Positions 21,072-31,207 of a stretch of 60,000 bases of DNA are shown here, one piece after another. The notes beneath the pieces are model-generated. The model was not told the DNA's origin and made no database searches. It saw only the letters and a list, made by a program, of their open reading frames with translations. The translations under genes were made by a program, and so were the position numbers. Origin of the DNA: Zygnema cylindricum (taxonomy: Eukaryota; Streptophyta; Zygnematophyceae; Zygnematales; Zygnemataceae); contig JBBHKE010002148.1 of NCBI GenBank assembly GCA_037447655.1, positions 64,001-124,000 on the forward strand, read 5' to 3'. Each line of letters starts with the position of its first letter. The stretch's first letter is position 1.

Positions 21072-21839
21072 GAGTTTCATTAACTTATCCGCATCCAAGA
21101 TAACTCGGCCATTTTTGATTAATTGCTCGATTATAATATTGAAGCACTTCACAACATTGTCCATCGATTCATTTGTCTTGATTTTAAAATTCATAAAGTC
21201 CGTATAAACATATTGACCCTTGTTCTCAACGCCTTTCTCATATTGCTCCTCAAGTGCTTGCCAACACTCATAGGCCGTGCCGTGAGAGAGAATATGATCA
21301 AGCACGGAAGAAATGCAATTCTTCATCAAACCAGTCGTTGGCGCAATATCATTCAACCTCCATTGAGCACGTGCCCTTCTCTCCGGCAGATTTTTTTTTT
21401 TTTTTTTGACAATCCTCCAAAGCTTCTTGAGAATAAGTTGGCCTCAGATGAACTTCTTCCAAACTGCATAATTGGTGCTATTAAAGGCCACGGATTTCCT
21501 CAACATAATATAATTTTCTTCGTTTTCGAATCCTTCGTCGTAATCAGACTCTTCTTCTTCTATCTTCGCCTTTCCCTTCCTAATCCTCTCTTTTCCCTTA
21601 CTCTCATTAGCTCCTCCATAGAATGGATCGGTAGCCGGAAATGAAGCAAATTCTCTTTTCTCACTAGATTGAGTTTGAAAACAGGAATCTACATGTCTCA
21701 TAAGTGTATGAAACATTTCCTCAAATTTTCTCTCCGTATTCCTAGTCTCCTCAAATTGAGAACCCGAAAAACTCAACCCTCTTGCTCTCTCCAAAGTCGA
21801 CATGGGGGAAGGAGTATTTCGATTTTTCTTCCTCCACAT
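21072..21839 (-). pseudogene. gag: E2 gag N-terminal half (UBN2)
   Basis: 21839-21444 starts MWRKKNRNTPSPMSTLERARG and contains FNSTNYAVWKKF, the usual gag opening in which a substrate-like NYxxWK motif precedes the UBN2 fold. 21356-21072 continues with AYECWQALEEQYEKG and SMDNVVKCFNIIIEQLIKNG, typical UBN2 helices. Between them an A run (minus strand, near 21393-21409) breaks the frame. The start ATG follows the primer site by about 30 nt. The gag is interrupted by the solo LTR at 21071. Confidence 0.8.
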
Positions 21840-21867
21840 GCGCTCTCTCTCTATCTCCGAAGCACTA

Positions 21868-21879
21868 GCTTCGATACCA
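21868..21879 (-). other. E2 primer-binding site (plant-type tRNA-Met)
   Basis: Minus strand TGGTATCGAAGC, two bases after the 5' LTR end CTTACA. It closely resembles the common plant copia site TGGTATCAGAGC, complementary to the 3' end of initiator tRNA-Met. This differs from the GGTTATGGGCCC site of the other elements in the window. Confidence 0.75.
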
Positions 21880-22196
21880 ATTGTAAGATCTTAAGCAAAA
21901 GACATTCCCTCAAATAAATTCACAAATCTTAAATCATTACACAACGGAAGCTCATAAAAGACAAGAGGAATATTGAACCAAAAATATTTATAAGTGTTCA
22001 TGGCCATGTCATGCCGTATCATGTTGGCCGCACTAAACAACAGCTAACAACCTTCAAATCGCATGTAAATGGTCCCTAAAGAGGGATGCCACACTAAGTT
22101 GAACATTGGTATGTTTTGGTGATGACACGACCGTACAGATTGTCATTGCCTCGGAGAAACCCGCGGACAGGTGAGATTCTGTATGTGAAATTGTCA

Positions 22197-22285
22197 GGCG
22201 CCGGAATTTCCGTGAAGCGATTTAAGTTGTCGTACCTCTATTTGTTAGGCGCCGGAATTTCCGCAAAGCTATTTAAGTTGTCGTA
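22197..22285 (+). repeat. ~50-bp direct repeat, two copies
   Basis: GGCGCCGGAATTTCCG followed by ATTTAAGTTGTCGTAC occurs at 22198-22232 and again at 22247-22285. It sits near the left end of the gag-protease element. The small ORF that covers it (22116-22469) has no recognised motif. Confidence 0.6.
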
Positions 22286-22469
22286 CGATCGATCGGCAAA
22301 CCGAAACGCCAACCTGGAAATATGTCAAGACCAGCGCGAATTCGAACACGCATCTACGACCACAAATAATGTAGACGAACGGACGATTTGGATTCGAATT
22401 GCGCGCGGCTACAACGATTGGTCCACTTTAAGTCGTGGACCCTTCGAGGTCCCACGCATTCACAAGTAG

Positions 22470-24516
22470 CGTAGGAATGGTTTTTATCCTTAGGCTGTAG
22501 ATTTTGTAACGCAATGATTATGATTCTGGTTGCCTATTAGCCAAAATCCAAACTAAGCGCAGACGACTACATAGAACGCATGTATGTACAGTAGGTTAGA
22601 ACCTTAGCTGTAGACTTTGTACTTAGTGAATTTTAGGTGATTTATGTGCTGACAATTTCAAAAGCACAAGATTTTTTTTTTTTTTTCTTTCTCTATTGGA
22701 AGATTTGACCTTTGCTTTCATTATTTTCTTGTGAAATGTTCAGGATAATTTTAACGACTATCTTTTTGGTCATTAAGCATTCTGTTGGCTAGCTCGCACT
22801 CACCTTTCTTTGTAATCTGCATTGCAATTTAATCTACGCGGCTCACGCCGAGGCCGAACCGGTTTCCCTTCACTTCTTCTCTCGTCCTATCAAGGGGATT
22901 TCTGCTCAGCCTTCTTTCTCAGGCTGTTGCGAAACCTTAGATTGTGATTGGACAATTTTCGGTTTGCTTGTGTGGTTTACTCGGTGATAGTGGATTAGGG
23001 TTGGCTTTCCTTATATGTTTTGTGTGTGACTAAATCTGGTTATCTCAAATTTGCTTGCAGTTTGCTACATTTTCAGTTTATTTGTTGTGATATTAGGTTA
23101 AGTATTTATTTAATGAACTCCTGTAAGAAATACAAACTGACGAAGGAGCCTAGTGGTTATCCGTTGGCTTAATATTCCTGTGCTATTGAAATTGTCTGCA
23201 CTTTCTATTTCGTGTAATTTGACATTCTCAATCTTGCTCTATTTTATGCGATTTGACATAGTCAGTGTGATGCTATTTTCCGCTATTTTACATTGACAAT
23301 TTTTCTATATTCTCCGCAATTTAAAATTGCCAGTTTTTCTCTATTTTCTTCCATTTTAATTTGACATTATTTTTGGGTGTGTGTGCGATTTGATAATAGA
23401 TCCTTGCATTTTGAAATATCCTTCTAAGTTGTATTTGTTTGTTTGAAAAATAAAATATACTAAAGAAAAAAAAAATCTATAACTAGTTTTGCAATTTAAT
23501 TATTGTTTGCTTGTTAGTTGACATAATTATCTCTTTGGCCAGTTTTCGGCCAAGAATATACTACACTAATTTGGGTATTTGGGGTTTTCTTGCTAGCTCT
23601 TTATTGATCGGGGGCATCGATCCTTCACATTGTGACATACCTCACCAAGGAGTGGAGATAGTGGAGCTGATTCGTTTTTTTGGGAGCTCTGCAAAACTCC
23701 GGTTGGAGCGAACAACCGCAGTTCACCTTTGGCAATCACCAGATTGTTAATACTGGTTTGTAAGTTCATGATGCCTTGCGGGTGTAGGAGCGTGTCAGGA
23801 TAGTTGTTGATCATTGCACCTACACTGTCCACGCTTTCCATGCTTGCCATCTGGCCGTGAGTGGCCTTGTGTTTTTCTTGTTTTATGTTTGGCGTGGAGT
23901 TTTATTGTTAGATCTGGCCGTTGGTGGCCTTGGATAGAACTATTTTTTGCCTGTGGAGCTTTAGATTTGCACACCCGGGTGCTTGTTTAGCAATTTTGTG
24001 CCTTTATAAATTTGGCCCTTCAGCCTTACCCACTTGTTTGCAGGGTAGAGGTTTCGGTAAAAGCGGCTTCTTAATTAGATCTGGCCATCGTGGCCCTGTT
24101 GGAGACTTTTTGAGGTTGTTGCCTACGTGTGTTGTATGGTTTACCATTTACTGCACCTCGTATAGGGCGTATCCATTAGCGATTAGTTTGTTATCTCAGT
24201 CATTTTTATGCCCACTAATTGGGATTATCTTGACCACTCATACGGATCTACACGTAGTGGTGGAACTTTGTGTTCATCAAATTTTGATCAATCGAATTTA
24301 TCAAATTCGGTTCCTTTGACGTTAAGTCTTTTAATTGAATCTAGAGCATCCTCTACTCGTTCAGATTTAACCACCGTATCATCTTTGTCATCTATTCTTT
24401 CCACGCTATTTGTGGAAGAGGTTGATAACGAAAGGGAACCCGATTCAGATTTTCTTTCTTTTTGGTCTCTGTTAGCAACTATTCAGGCTTTCAATTCAGC
24501 TAACTTGTCTCTTTCG
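22470..24516 (+). other. Leader region of the gag-protease element, no gene seen
   Basis: AT-rich and T-rich, with a T run near 22671-22686 and pyrimidine-rich stretches; open frames are short. GCTAGCTCGC and CGGTTTCCCTTCAC islands are the only GC-rich parts. A long untranslated leader is expected before gag but no splice or primer site could be assigned. Confidence 0.4.
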
Positions 24517-25487
24517 ATGGCCTCCACATCCGAAGGTTCTCATAGTAAACTTCAATATTGCTTTTCCGGAATGAAGAATACTATGAGTTTATCTCATTTT
24601 GGAATGTTATTCGACACTGAAATGCGAGATCAAGCTTTCTGTTATCAAGACAGATTTGACATGCGTGTCGCTTTCTCCCTTCTCGGGCGCTACCTTCGCG
24701 GTTCCGCCCTTACCTTATATTCCCGCAAGTATGATGGCATACTTGCGATGACTGAATATTCTCCACAGTTAGCTAGTACGTTTGAGGTCATATGTTAAGC
24801 AGAGATTCCTTATCAAGCTGTTATTCGCGAGGTCTTAGATGCTCTTGGTAATGTTCTTTACCCGGCTGTGGCGGAGGTTCCTCACCAATATGCCATTGCA
24901 GCACGAGCCGCCGTCCTGGCACGACTCGGGATGACTTTCCCGTTACGAGACCCTCTCACCATAATGTTTAATTTGTTACAAGAGGTGTATCGTATGCAAA
25001 ATCCTGACCAAGTTAAGGAATTAATGAATTTTGGTAAGCCCAAGGCGCCTGCATTACCGCCCGTGGAGATTGGGGCGTTTTGGGATCTAACATCGAGATG
25101 TTGGCGTGATAAGATTGTTGGGACGTTCCTTTCTAGTCTAAGAATTTTATTCAAAGCCATCTTACCCAAACATAAGGTCTTAAATTTACGTTCGACCAGG
25201 CAGCTCAATACGCGGTAGAATACGAGATGACGAATTGTTGGTGGGAGGCTCACCAGCGACCAATAGCCCCACAAAAAGAACCTAACCCTTTCAATTCACT
25301 AAATCCTTGTAACTTGGGGCCAAATAATCGGCCACCAAGGGTCCCAACTATGGGAACCTTACCAAATTAACCATCCAATCGGATTTGTTTCCCATATGGC
25401 AAGACCGGGCATGATGCTCGGATGTGTCCAGATTAATCTGCGACTTGTACACACTGCAAACAGACTGGCCACTTTGTGTATTGTTGT
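24517..25487 (+). pseudogene. gag: Gag-like protein with degenerate CCHC zinc knuckles
   Basis: Best start is ATG 24517 (MASTSEGSHSKLQY). The frame reads FDMRVAFSLLGRYLRGSALTLYSRKY, reminiscent of retroelement gag helices, then is cut by an in-frame TAA at 24796. It continues in the same frame to about 25185, shifts, and continues as FDQAAQYAVEYEMTNCWW to 25369. Past one more stop, 25386-25427 encodes CFPYGKTGHDARMC (second Cys replaced by Tyr) and 25445-25487 encodes CTHCKQTGHFVYCC, a CX2CX4HX4C box. At least two stops and one shift make it dead. Affiliation to a gypsy-like gag is by general pattern only. Confidence 0.6.
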
Positions 25488-26143
25488 CACATCAAAAACC
25501 TTGAATTTTCATATCAAAATCAGATTTGAAATGGTGGAATACTGTTTAGATCTCCCGAAGTAGTCCTACCGGTTAAAAAGCTAGAAAAAAACTCTCAACC
25601 TAAAGTGTCTCGGAGAGAAAAAGAGAGAGAGGAAATGCAGACTCAAATGGTCGCTATGATCAAAGACGAGTTTTCAGCCCTTATGGCTCAAATGAAATCG
25701 CCCACTCACCTAACTGGTATGGCCCGTACGGTTGGCCACTTTCCCACGCTAGCTGGTTGAGTTTTACCAGATTGAACCATCCAAAAGCGGGCAACCACCT
25801 TTGAAAAGGGGATAGCCGATCAAAATCGCGATGGTAAACAATCTAGCACTCGTCTTCCATTATCATTCTCTAAAGAGACGGTAACCAACTTGCCCGAAAA
25901 AACTTCTTCCATCACGGCGCAAGCACTCATCATTCTTGACTGCTCTATTGAGGACATTTATAGGGTTAAGGAAAGATTGTGCATTTTATATACTATGATT
26001 TCCGATTCTCCCAACCTTAAAACTACCGTCACATCCATCCCATCTGTAGCATTACAAGCTTTACAAATGAACCGCAATCTTGACGCTCTTAGGCCTATCT
26101 CTACCGATGAGCGTAGTTCACTCGTGACCCACACATCAGTTTT

Positions 26144-26452
26144 CTAGATAATGGGAAGGGTGCATTTTCAGTCAATGGTGTCATACCGTCATTACCACTT
26201 ATGGACACCGGTGCAAAACCAGTTATTTTGGGGTCATCTTTTGCACTGAAACTAGGTCTAACAGTTGATAAACTTCAGTCCATTTCCACACGTTTACTCA
26301 CCTCAGCGGGAACAACCGAACCAGTTTTGGGCATTACGAAGGATCCACTCTGTTTTAGGTTTCAAAATGGTACAGAATCTGATTTTGCAAAAATCCGTGC
26401 TCACGCATTGGTCACCAAATGTAGTGATTACGTGTGTTTAGTGGGGCCATAG
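26144..26452 (+). pseudogene. Retropepsin-like aspartic protease
   Basis: The frame reads GAFSVNGVIPSLPLMDTGAKPVILGSSFA: a beta strand, the hydrophobic-hydrophobic-DTGA catalytic loop and the following strand, as in clan AA proteases. A second typical feature, an ILG-type strand (VLGITKDPLCFRF), follows, then a natural stop at 26450. The open part from 26201 is intact with its catalytic Asp. It is the last coding region of the element: nothing resembling RT follows in the remaining 220 bp. Confidence 0.65.
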
Positions 26453-27191
26453 ATGGCTATCTGTCGGTTTAACATCTTGTGCTCACCTCCTAGATTCCTC
26501 TCTCACCCTACCTTTATTTTTCTTGTGATATACTTATTTGTTGCTTATTGCTTGTACGGATTCATTTCACTTGTTTTCAGATATATTCATGACTTTCTCG
26601 CTTATGTCTTTATTATTTATCTTGTAGGTGAATTTGTTGCATGTTTACCATCTCCTTTGTCACATGCACGACAGCCAAAGCCTCTTTACATCAACTCTTT
26701 CTTCTCTTCTCTCTCTCTTCTCTCTTCTTTAAATAATCTCTTACTCCAAGATTAATCATCTAAGATAGATTGATTAATAATACTCTACAGCGTACACTGC
26801 TGCATATATACTTGCTACTCTGCACTAAGAGACAACAAGGTAAAACAAGCAAGACTTAGCGCAGCGACGAACTTCTTCCTAGCAACTTTTGCACGATGCA
26901 ATGAAAGTTCCACGAACGAAGGCTTACACGCTTTCTTCTTTCGAAACGACTAACTCCAAAAGTTTAATTTACACGTGTCGCTTCAGGAACACACCTGCAC
27001 GCAAAATCGAACACCTGCGTACGCAAACAAAAGTCACGCGAAACGAAAAAGTACACTACGTTCGCGGTTAACAAAAGTACCGCCACGAAACGATGTCGTA
27101 CATTTTGTATGATGACATGACACTTCACGTCCAACAAATAAATATTGGTATGACGCTACGCGAAATGCCGCAAAACGACAATATCCCAAGA

Positions 27192-27528
27192 GTTTGAATA
27201 TTACGCTAAAGTATATTGAAAGACCACATGGAAATGTTGTAAAAGTGTCAAAAGATTGTCGTCGAAGGTACACGTAAACCTCGACTCGGTAGGACTTCTA
27301 GTGAGGCTTGTAATTACCACTACGTGTAGTAGCAAACCTCAAGGTATCACAATGTTGTGCGATCTGCAAATTATCAAATGCCATAGGCAACTCTCGGGCA
27401 AAGAATAAGGCTCGTTGCCTCAAGGAAGATGGCATCCGACATGAGGGACAAAGGTAAGCTAGTTGCTTTCTGGATATTCCCACCAAGCAAGGGAGCTTGA
27501 CCGAACACGATGTAATACAGGCTGAAAT
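27192..27528 (-). pseudogene. pol: Ty3/gypsy-like integrase C-terminal remnant
   Basis: Minus strand reads RELPMAFDNLQIAQHCDTLR, then FATTRSGNYKP and, past a stop, VYVYLRRQSFDTF. This matches the C-terminal part of gypsy-type integrases (DNLQIAQHRDTLRY..G.YKP..F.VGDxVYLRR) as I know the family. Both ends are cut by copia insertions: E2 enters at 27191/27192 and E3 ends at 27529. It is the oldest layer in this part of the window. Confidence 0.55.
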
Positions 27529-28231
27529 TGTTGATTTGAGGCAGCTGGTGCCCCTGAAGAAGAAGAAGAAGCAGCAGCAGCAGCAACAGCAGTTGCCAAA
27601 ATAACAATCAAAGTACAAAGAGGAAACTCTCACGAATACCCACAAATGACCAACTTCACAATGAAGTCCCAAGCAAACCAGACACACAATAGGTCTAAAT
27701 ATTTGCCACAATAAAGAAAATACACCAAAGAAAACACATACAGAATTTCACAAAGTTATGCTAAAAGATTACAATGATCTTACAATTCAAAACCCCAAAA
27801 ATTGCTTCGCAGTTTTCATACAAGGAAATCCTAGCTTCCAAAATATTCTAAGTCCTACATATACAAGTGAGCCTATAGCTGATCTAAACCGTACCACAAT
27901 TACCGTGATCCACCGGTACACTAAATCTTTACCAAACTAAACCTTCACCGTCTGCCGTACAAAGTATTTACATCAATCTTTTAACTCTAGCCGCCGCTAA
28001 AGTGCGCAACAAAAGTTCGTTCACCAAAATGACGGCGCAGTCAATATTTCTCTTCCAAGAATGACGGCGAACTCCGTCTACCGTCCAGGCATTCGTTCCC
28101 CATTGAATATGAACCTCCACGTGTAAATCCGGTCCCCAAATGAATCTGTATTTCGTCGTCCAGATCAAAAAACCTTAACTCCCTCACGGACCGACACGTG
28201 TGTTTGAGGTGTACCAAGTTTGTGTACTCTC
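27529..28231 (-). repeat. E3 3' LTR
   Basis: The plus strand starts TGTTGATTTGAGGCAGCTGG. On the minus strand its end carries the codons for TTSSSSSGAPAA, the N-terminus of gag, as a GAA/GCA-type microsatellite (27558-27600), although no gag follows here. The upper end diverges from the 5' LTR after ACTCTCTTT. About 130 bp of unassigned sequence lies between it and the RT. Confidence 0.75.
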
Positions 28232-28318
28232 TTTCGTGCGTATATATTTACGTTATATACTGTGGAGGTTCGAAAGGATTTGTGGATTGGGGGAGTAAGT
28301 GTACGAGCAAAATTAAAG

Positions 28319-29345
28319 TTACGTGTGAGTGGCGCGAACAAACATTTGAAAATGTACGCTCCGGCTTAGAGCACCAACTGCAGCCACGATGTCCGGGCGT
28401 GTGCTTGTTATGAAGTAGATTAGGCTGCCAACAATGTGACGATATGGAATGGCAGCCGTAGAATCTGCCTCTCCTGATTCGAAGGTGTCATCAAAAATGA
28501 CTCCTCCATCGGTCTCGGTGCCTTCCACTTTTTGCATAAATTCCATGGGAGTGGCACTTCCCTTGCCAAACTTTTCAAGCATGTTCCCAATCGCTTCACG
28601 CTGTGTTAGATAGATTATTCTCTGATCTCTATCCCTTTCTACTTGAATTCCGAGAATGTACTTTGCCTCCCCTAAATCTTTCATCTCAAATTTAGAATTC
28701 AAGGCTGCCTTTATTTTGTTAATCTCATTTAATGACTTCCTTAGTAGCAGCAAATCATCTACATACACCGCAATGTAAATAATCCCATCTTCTTCTTTCA
28801 TAACATAGACTGAGTGATGTGAGCTAATCTTCACAAAGCCCATAATAGTTAGAAACTTATCTAGTTTCAGATTCCACTAAAGTGGAGCTTGCTTTATTCC
28901 GTACAAGGATTTCAACAGCTTGCTTTAGTCCGTACAAGGATTTCAATAGCTTACAGACCAAATTTTCTTTTCCGGTCTCTGCATACATTTCAGGCTACTT
29001 CATATAGATCACTTCCTCTAAATCTCCATTCAGAAAAGCCGTCTTAACATCCATTTGATGTAATTCCATATTTTATATGGCTGCTAAAGACAACAAAATT
29101 CTAACAGTTGGAAATCGGACAACTGGTGAGAATGTCTCTTCATAGTCAATTCCCTCCTTTTGACTATAGCCTTTTACAACAAGCCTAGCCTTATACCTTT
29201 CAATTTAATTATCCGGATTCACCTTCACTTTAAAAACCCACTTACACCCGATGGCTTTTGGATCCGGTGGAAGCTTTACAAGCTCCCAAGTTTGAGCCTC
29301 CATTATCGATCGCATTTTGTCATTCGCCGCGGAAATCCATTGATC
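28319..29345 (-). pseudogene. pol: E3 reverse transcriptase, 3' truncated
   Basis: 28843-28319 encodes IAVYVDDLLLLRKSLNEINK, FEMKDLGEAKYILGIQVERD and YRHIVGSLIYFITSTRPDI, ending GALSR. The expected continuation into RNase H is replaced by unrelated residues (SVHFQMFVRATH), so the 3' part has been deleted near 28360. Upstream, 29345-28870 carries the N-terminal RT ([63 protein letters not shown]) interrupted by several stops and a small duplication near 28890. Confidence 0.8.
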
Positions 29346-29597
29346 CTATTCCGGGGCTGAAAAAGCTTCTTGTATGGTGACCGGCTCCATCGTGGTGGCA
29401 GAAAATAGAGCATGCTCCACCTGTTCACTTTGCAGCCTCGCAGCTTCGCACCCTCGCAGCGCAGCCTCGCATCGTGCTGCTTTGCCTTCTTCCCCCCCCG
29501 GAAAATCTGAGGCTGGAACTGCTGGAGCCAACCGTGTCCGCCGAGGAGGAGGTAGAGGAGGAGGAGGAGGACGAGTAGATCCTACCGGTTGAACCAC
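29346..29597 (-). pseudogene. pol: E3 integrase-RT linker with Pro- and Arg-rich insert
   Basis: The frame starts near STRPPPPPLPPPRRTRLAP and runs to PVTIQEAFSAPE before a stop, then continues as the RT N-terminus. The position between integrase and RT fits the variable linker of copia polyproteins. A run rich in Ala/Glu/Arg (EAALRGCEAARLQ) is encoded by a GCAGC-rich plus-strand stretch, suggesting slippage expansion. The plus-strand frame here is a shadow. Confidence 0.6.
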
Positions 29598-29693
29598 CGG
29601 AATGGTTGGAGTATGGATAGGAGATGATTCTCCTCCGACAGATGGGTAAGAACTTGTCGCAGATTGAAGAGGAACATTTTCAAAAATTACATA

Positions 29694-31207
29694 TTATTGA
29701 ATTTTGACAATTTTCTCAGAATCTGTCATGCCAAAGACATCAACCGAGTGATTTTCTTCCTTAACCTGAATATTTATAGCAACGTGAAGAGTTTTTCTAT
29801 CTATATTGTATACTCTATAGCCTACGGAATCATCATCATATCCCATAAGAATTCCGGGAACCGATTTCGGATGAAGCTTAGAAATAGGAAGATTATCTAA
29901 AATAAAGCATTTGCTACCAAAAACCCGGAAGTGACTCACATTGGGTTTCCTTCCGTCCACACTTCATAGGGTGTTTTATCTTTTACGGCTCTAGTTTCTA
30001 TTCTATTCCTAATATAAGATGCACAAGAGAAAGCTTCACCCCAAAATTTAAAATCTATCTTTTTATCTAACATCATAGATTTTGCACTTTCCGTTAAAGT
30101 TCGGTTAAGTCTTTTCGATACTCTGTTTTGCTCCGGAGTATAGGGAAACGTAAATTGACGAGAGATGCCATTTTCTTTTAAATAATCTGAAAACGCATTA
30201 GAAATATATTCTCCTCCGTTGTCGGACCGAAGAGAGAGAATCGGCTTCCCGTGAAGTTTTTCCGCCCAAAGCCCAAAGTGCTTGAAGTGAGTAAATACAT
30301 CACTCTTCTCCTTCATAAAGTAGACTTTGCTGTATTGGGAGAAATCATCTGTAAAAGTAACCAAAAACCGAGCGCCACTAAGGGAAGGAACTTTTGACGG
30401 TCCCCACACATCCGAATGAATTACTTGCAGCAAATTTGTGGCCCGGTTATCCGTGGTCTGAGGTAGGGGCAGCTCGTGAAGCTTGCCCAAAACACAACTA
30501 TCACATACATGAGAATCTTTTTGTCGTAATTTGACACCATCTATCATATTTTGCTTTACCATTTTATCAAGCGTTTCATGATGAACATGTCCGAGCCTCT
30601 TATGCCACAAAACATTTTCTGGAAGGACACTGGAGTATGCAAAGTCAATTTCATTAGCCAAGTCCATGTGGTATAACAAGTTTGGGCCTCTAGTTCCTAC
30701 CAAGGCTACTCTCCCATCTTTGCTTACTACCTTTTTCCCATTCTTTTGCAAAATTTCAAATCCTTTCATTTCAGCCACCAAAGTGGAAAACAATTTTTTC
30801 TTAAATTTTGGGATATAGAGAACATCATGTAAGGTTCTCTTTAAAATCTTACCATTGATGTCACATGCTAACTCCACGCTTCCCTTTGCCGTAGCCTCCA
30901 CACCGCTATCATCCGCGTAATAAATCCAAGGAGTGGGAATTGGAGTAAGGGTATTGAAGTAAGCCCGATTGCCGCACATGTGGGAAGAGCACACGGAATC
31001 CATAATCCACCCGTTCTCTTGAGGTCCCTCCATGAGATCTTTCGCAAGAGCAAATAATTCATCGTCATCCGATTGCGGAAATCTGACCACATCGACCTTT
31101 TCTTCCGCTGGATTATCTTGTTCCATCTCGTCGATTGCAAAGAAAACCGCATTTTTAACCGACAGTTTTGATGCCGAAAATTTTGGTGATGAATCCTCCG
31201 ATCGCAC
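29694..31207 (-). pseudogene. pol: E3 protease and integrase
   Basis: Protease: GWIMDSVCSSHMC stands where family members have D-S/T-G-A-S, so the catalytic loop is broken (Gly-Ala to Val-Cys). Integrase: VLWHKRLGHVHHETLDKM with CDSCVLGKLHELP (HHCC zinc region), first Asp in VIHSDVWGP, second Asp in LRSDNGGEY, but the third catalytic residue is Lys: NRVSKRLNRTLTES in place of NGVSERMNRT. The core continues to ASYIRNRIETRAVKDKTPYEVWTEG. The C-terminal part (FGSKCFILDNLPISK..GYDDDSVGYRVYN) is at 29960-29694 after a frame change. Long, well-preserved frame, but two active sites are lost. Confidence 0.85.

Larger units (their letters stand above)
22007..26673 (+). mobile_element. Gag-protease-only element with TG..CA ends and 4-bp TSD, no LTRs seen
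   Basis: Boundaries come from comparison with the uninterrupted E2 LTR at 16130-16160. The insert begins TGTCATGCCG and ends GCACGACA, with GCCA duplicated (22003-22006 and 26674-26677). Its ends share only about 8 inverted bases (TGTCRTGC). No long direct repeat of the first few hundred bases was found near the right end. Coding content on the plus strand: a gag-like protein, CCHC boxes and an aspartic protease; no RT, RNase H or integrase. It resembles plant TR-GAG-type elements in content, but those keep LTRs. Origin of the missing LTRs is unresolved. Confidence 0.65.
11521..27191 (-). mobile_element. E2: Ty1/copia element spanning 15.7 kb because of nested insertions
   Basis: Minus-strand element: 5' LTR 27191-21882, PBS 21879-21868, gag, protease, integrase, RT, RNase H, PPT, 3' LTR 16661-11521. 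After removing the inserted elements the two LTRs are about 640 and 639 bp, which supports the reconstruction. The flanking duplicates are GTCTG (11516-11520) and GTTTG (27192-27196), one mismatch in 5 bp. Insertions: TIR elements in the 3' LTR, a solo LTR in gag, a gag-protease element in the 5' LTR. Coding regions carry stops, shifts and a deletion, so the element is dead. Confidence 0.8.
21882..27191 (-). repeat. E2 5' LTR, split by a 4.7-kb insertion
   Basis: LTR sequence is 21882-22006 plus 26674-27191 (about 639 bp without the insert and one duplicate). The join TTGGCCAAAGCCTC is seen intact at 16143-16160 in the other LTR. The upper end reads CCCAAGA instead of CCCAACA. The CT-rich block and CGAAACGAC words match 16160-16655. 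Confidence 0.8.

Noticed and set aside
29374-29592. Plus-strand ORF in the E3 linker
   Set aside because: Shadow of the Pro/Arg-rich minus-strand integrase-RT linker.
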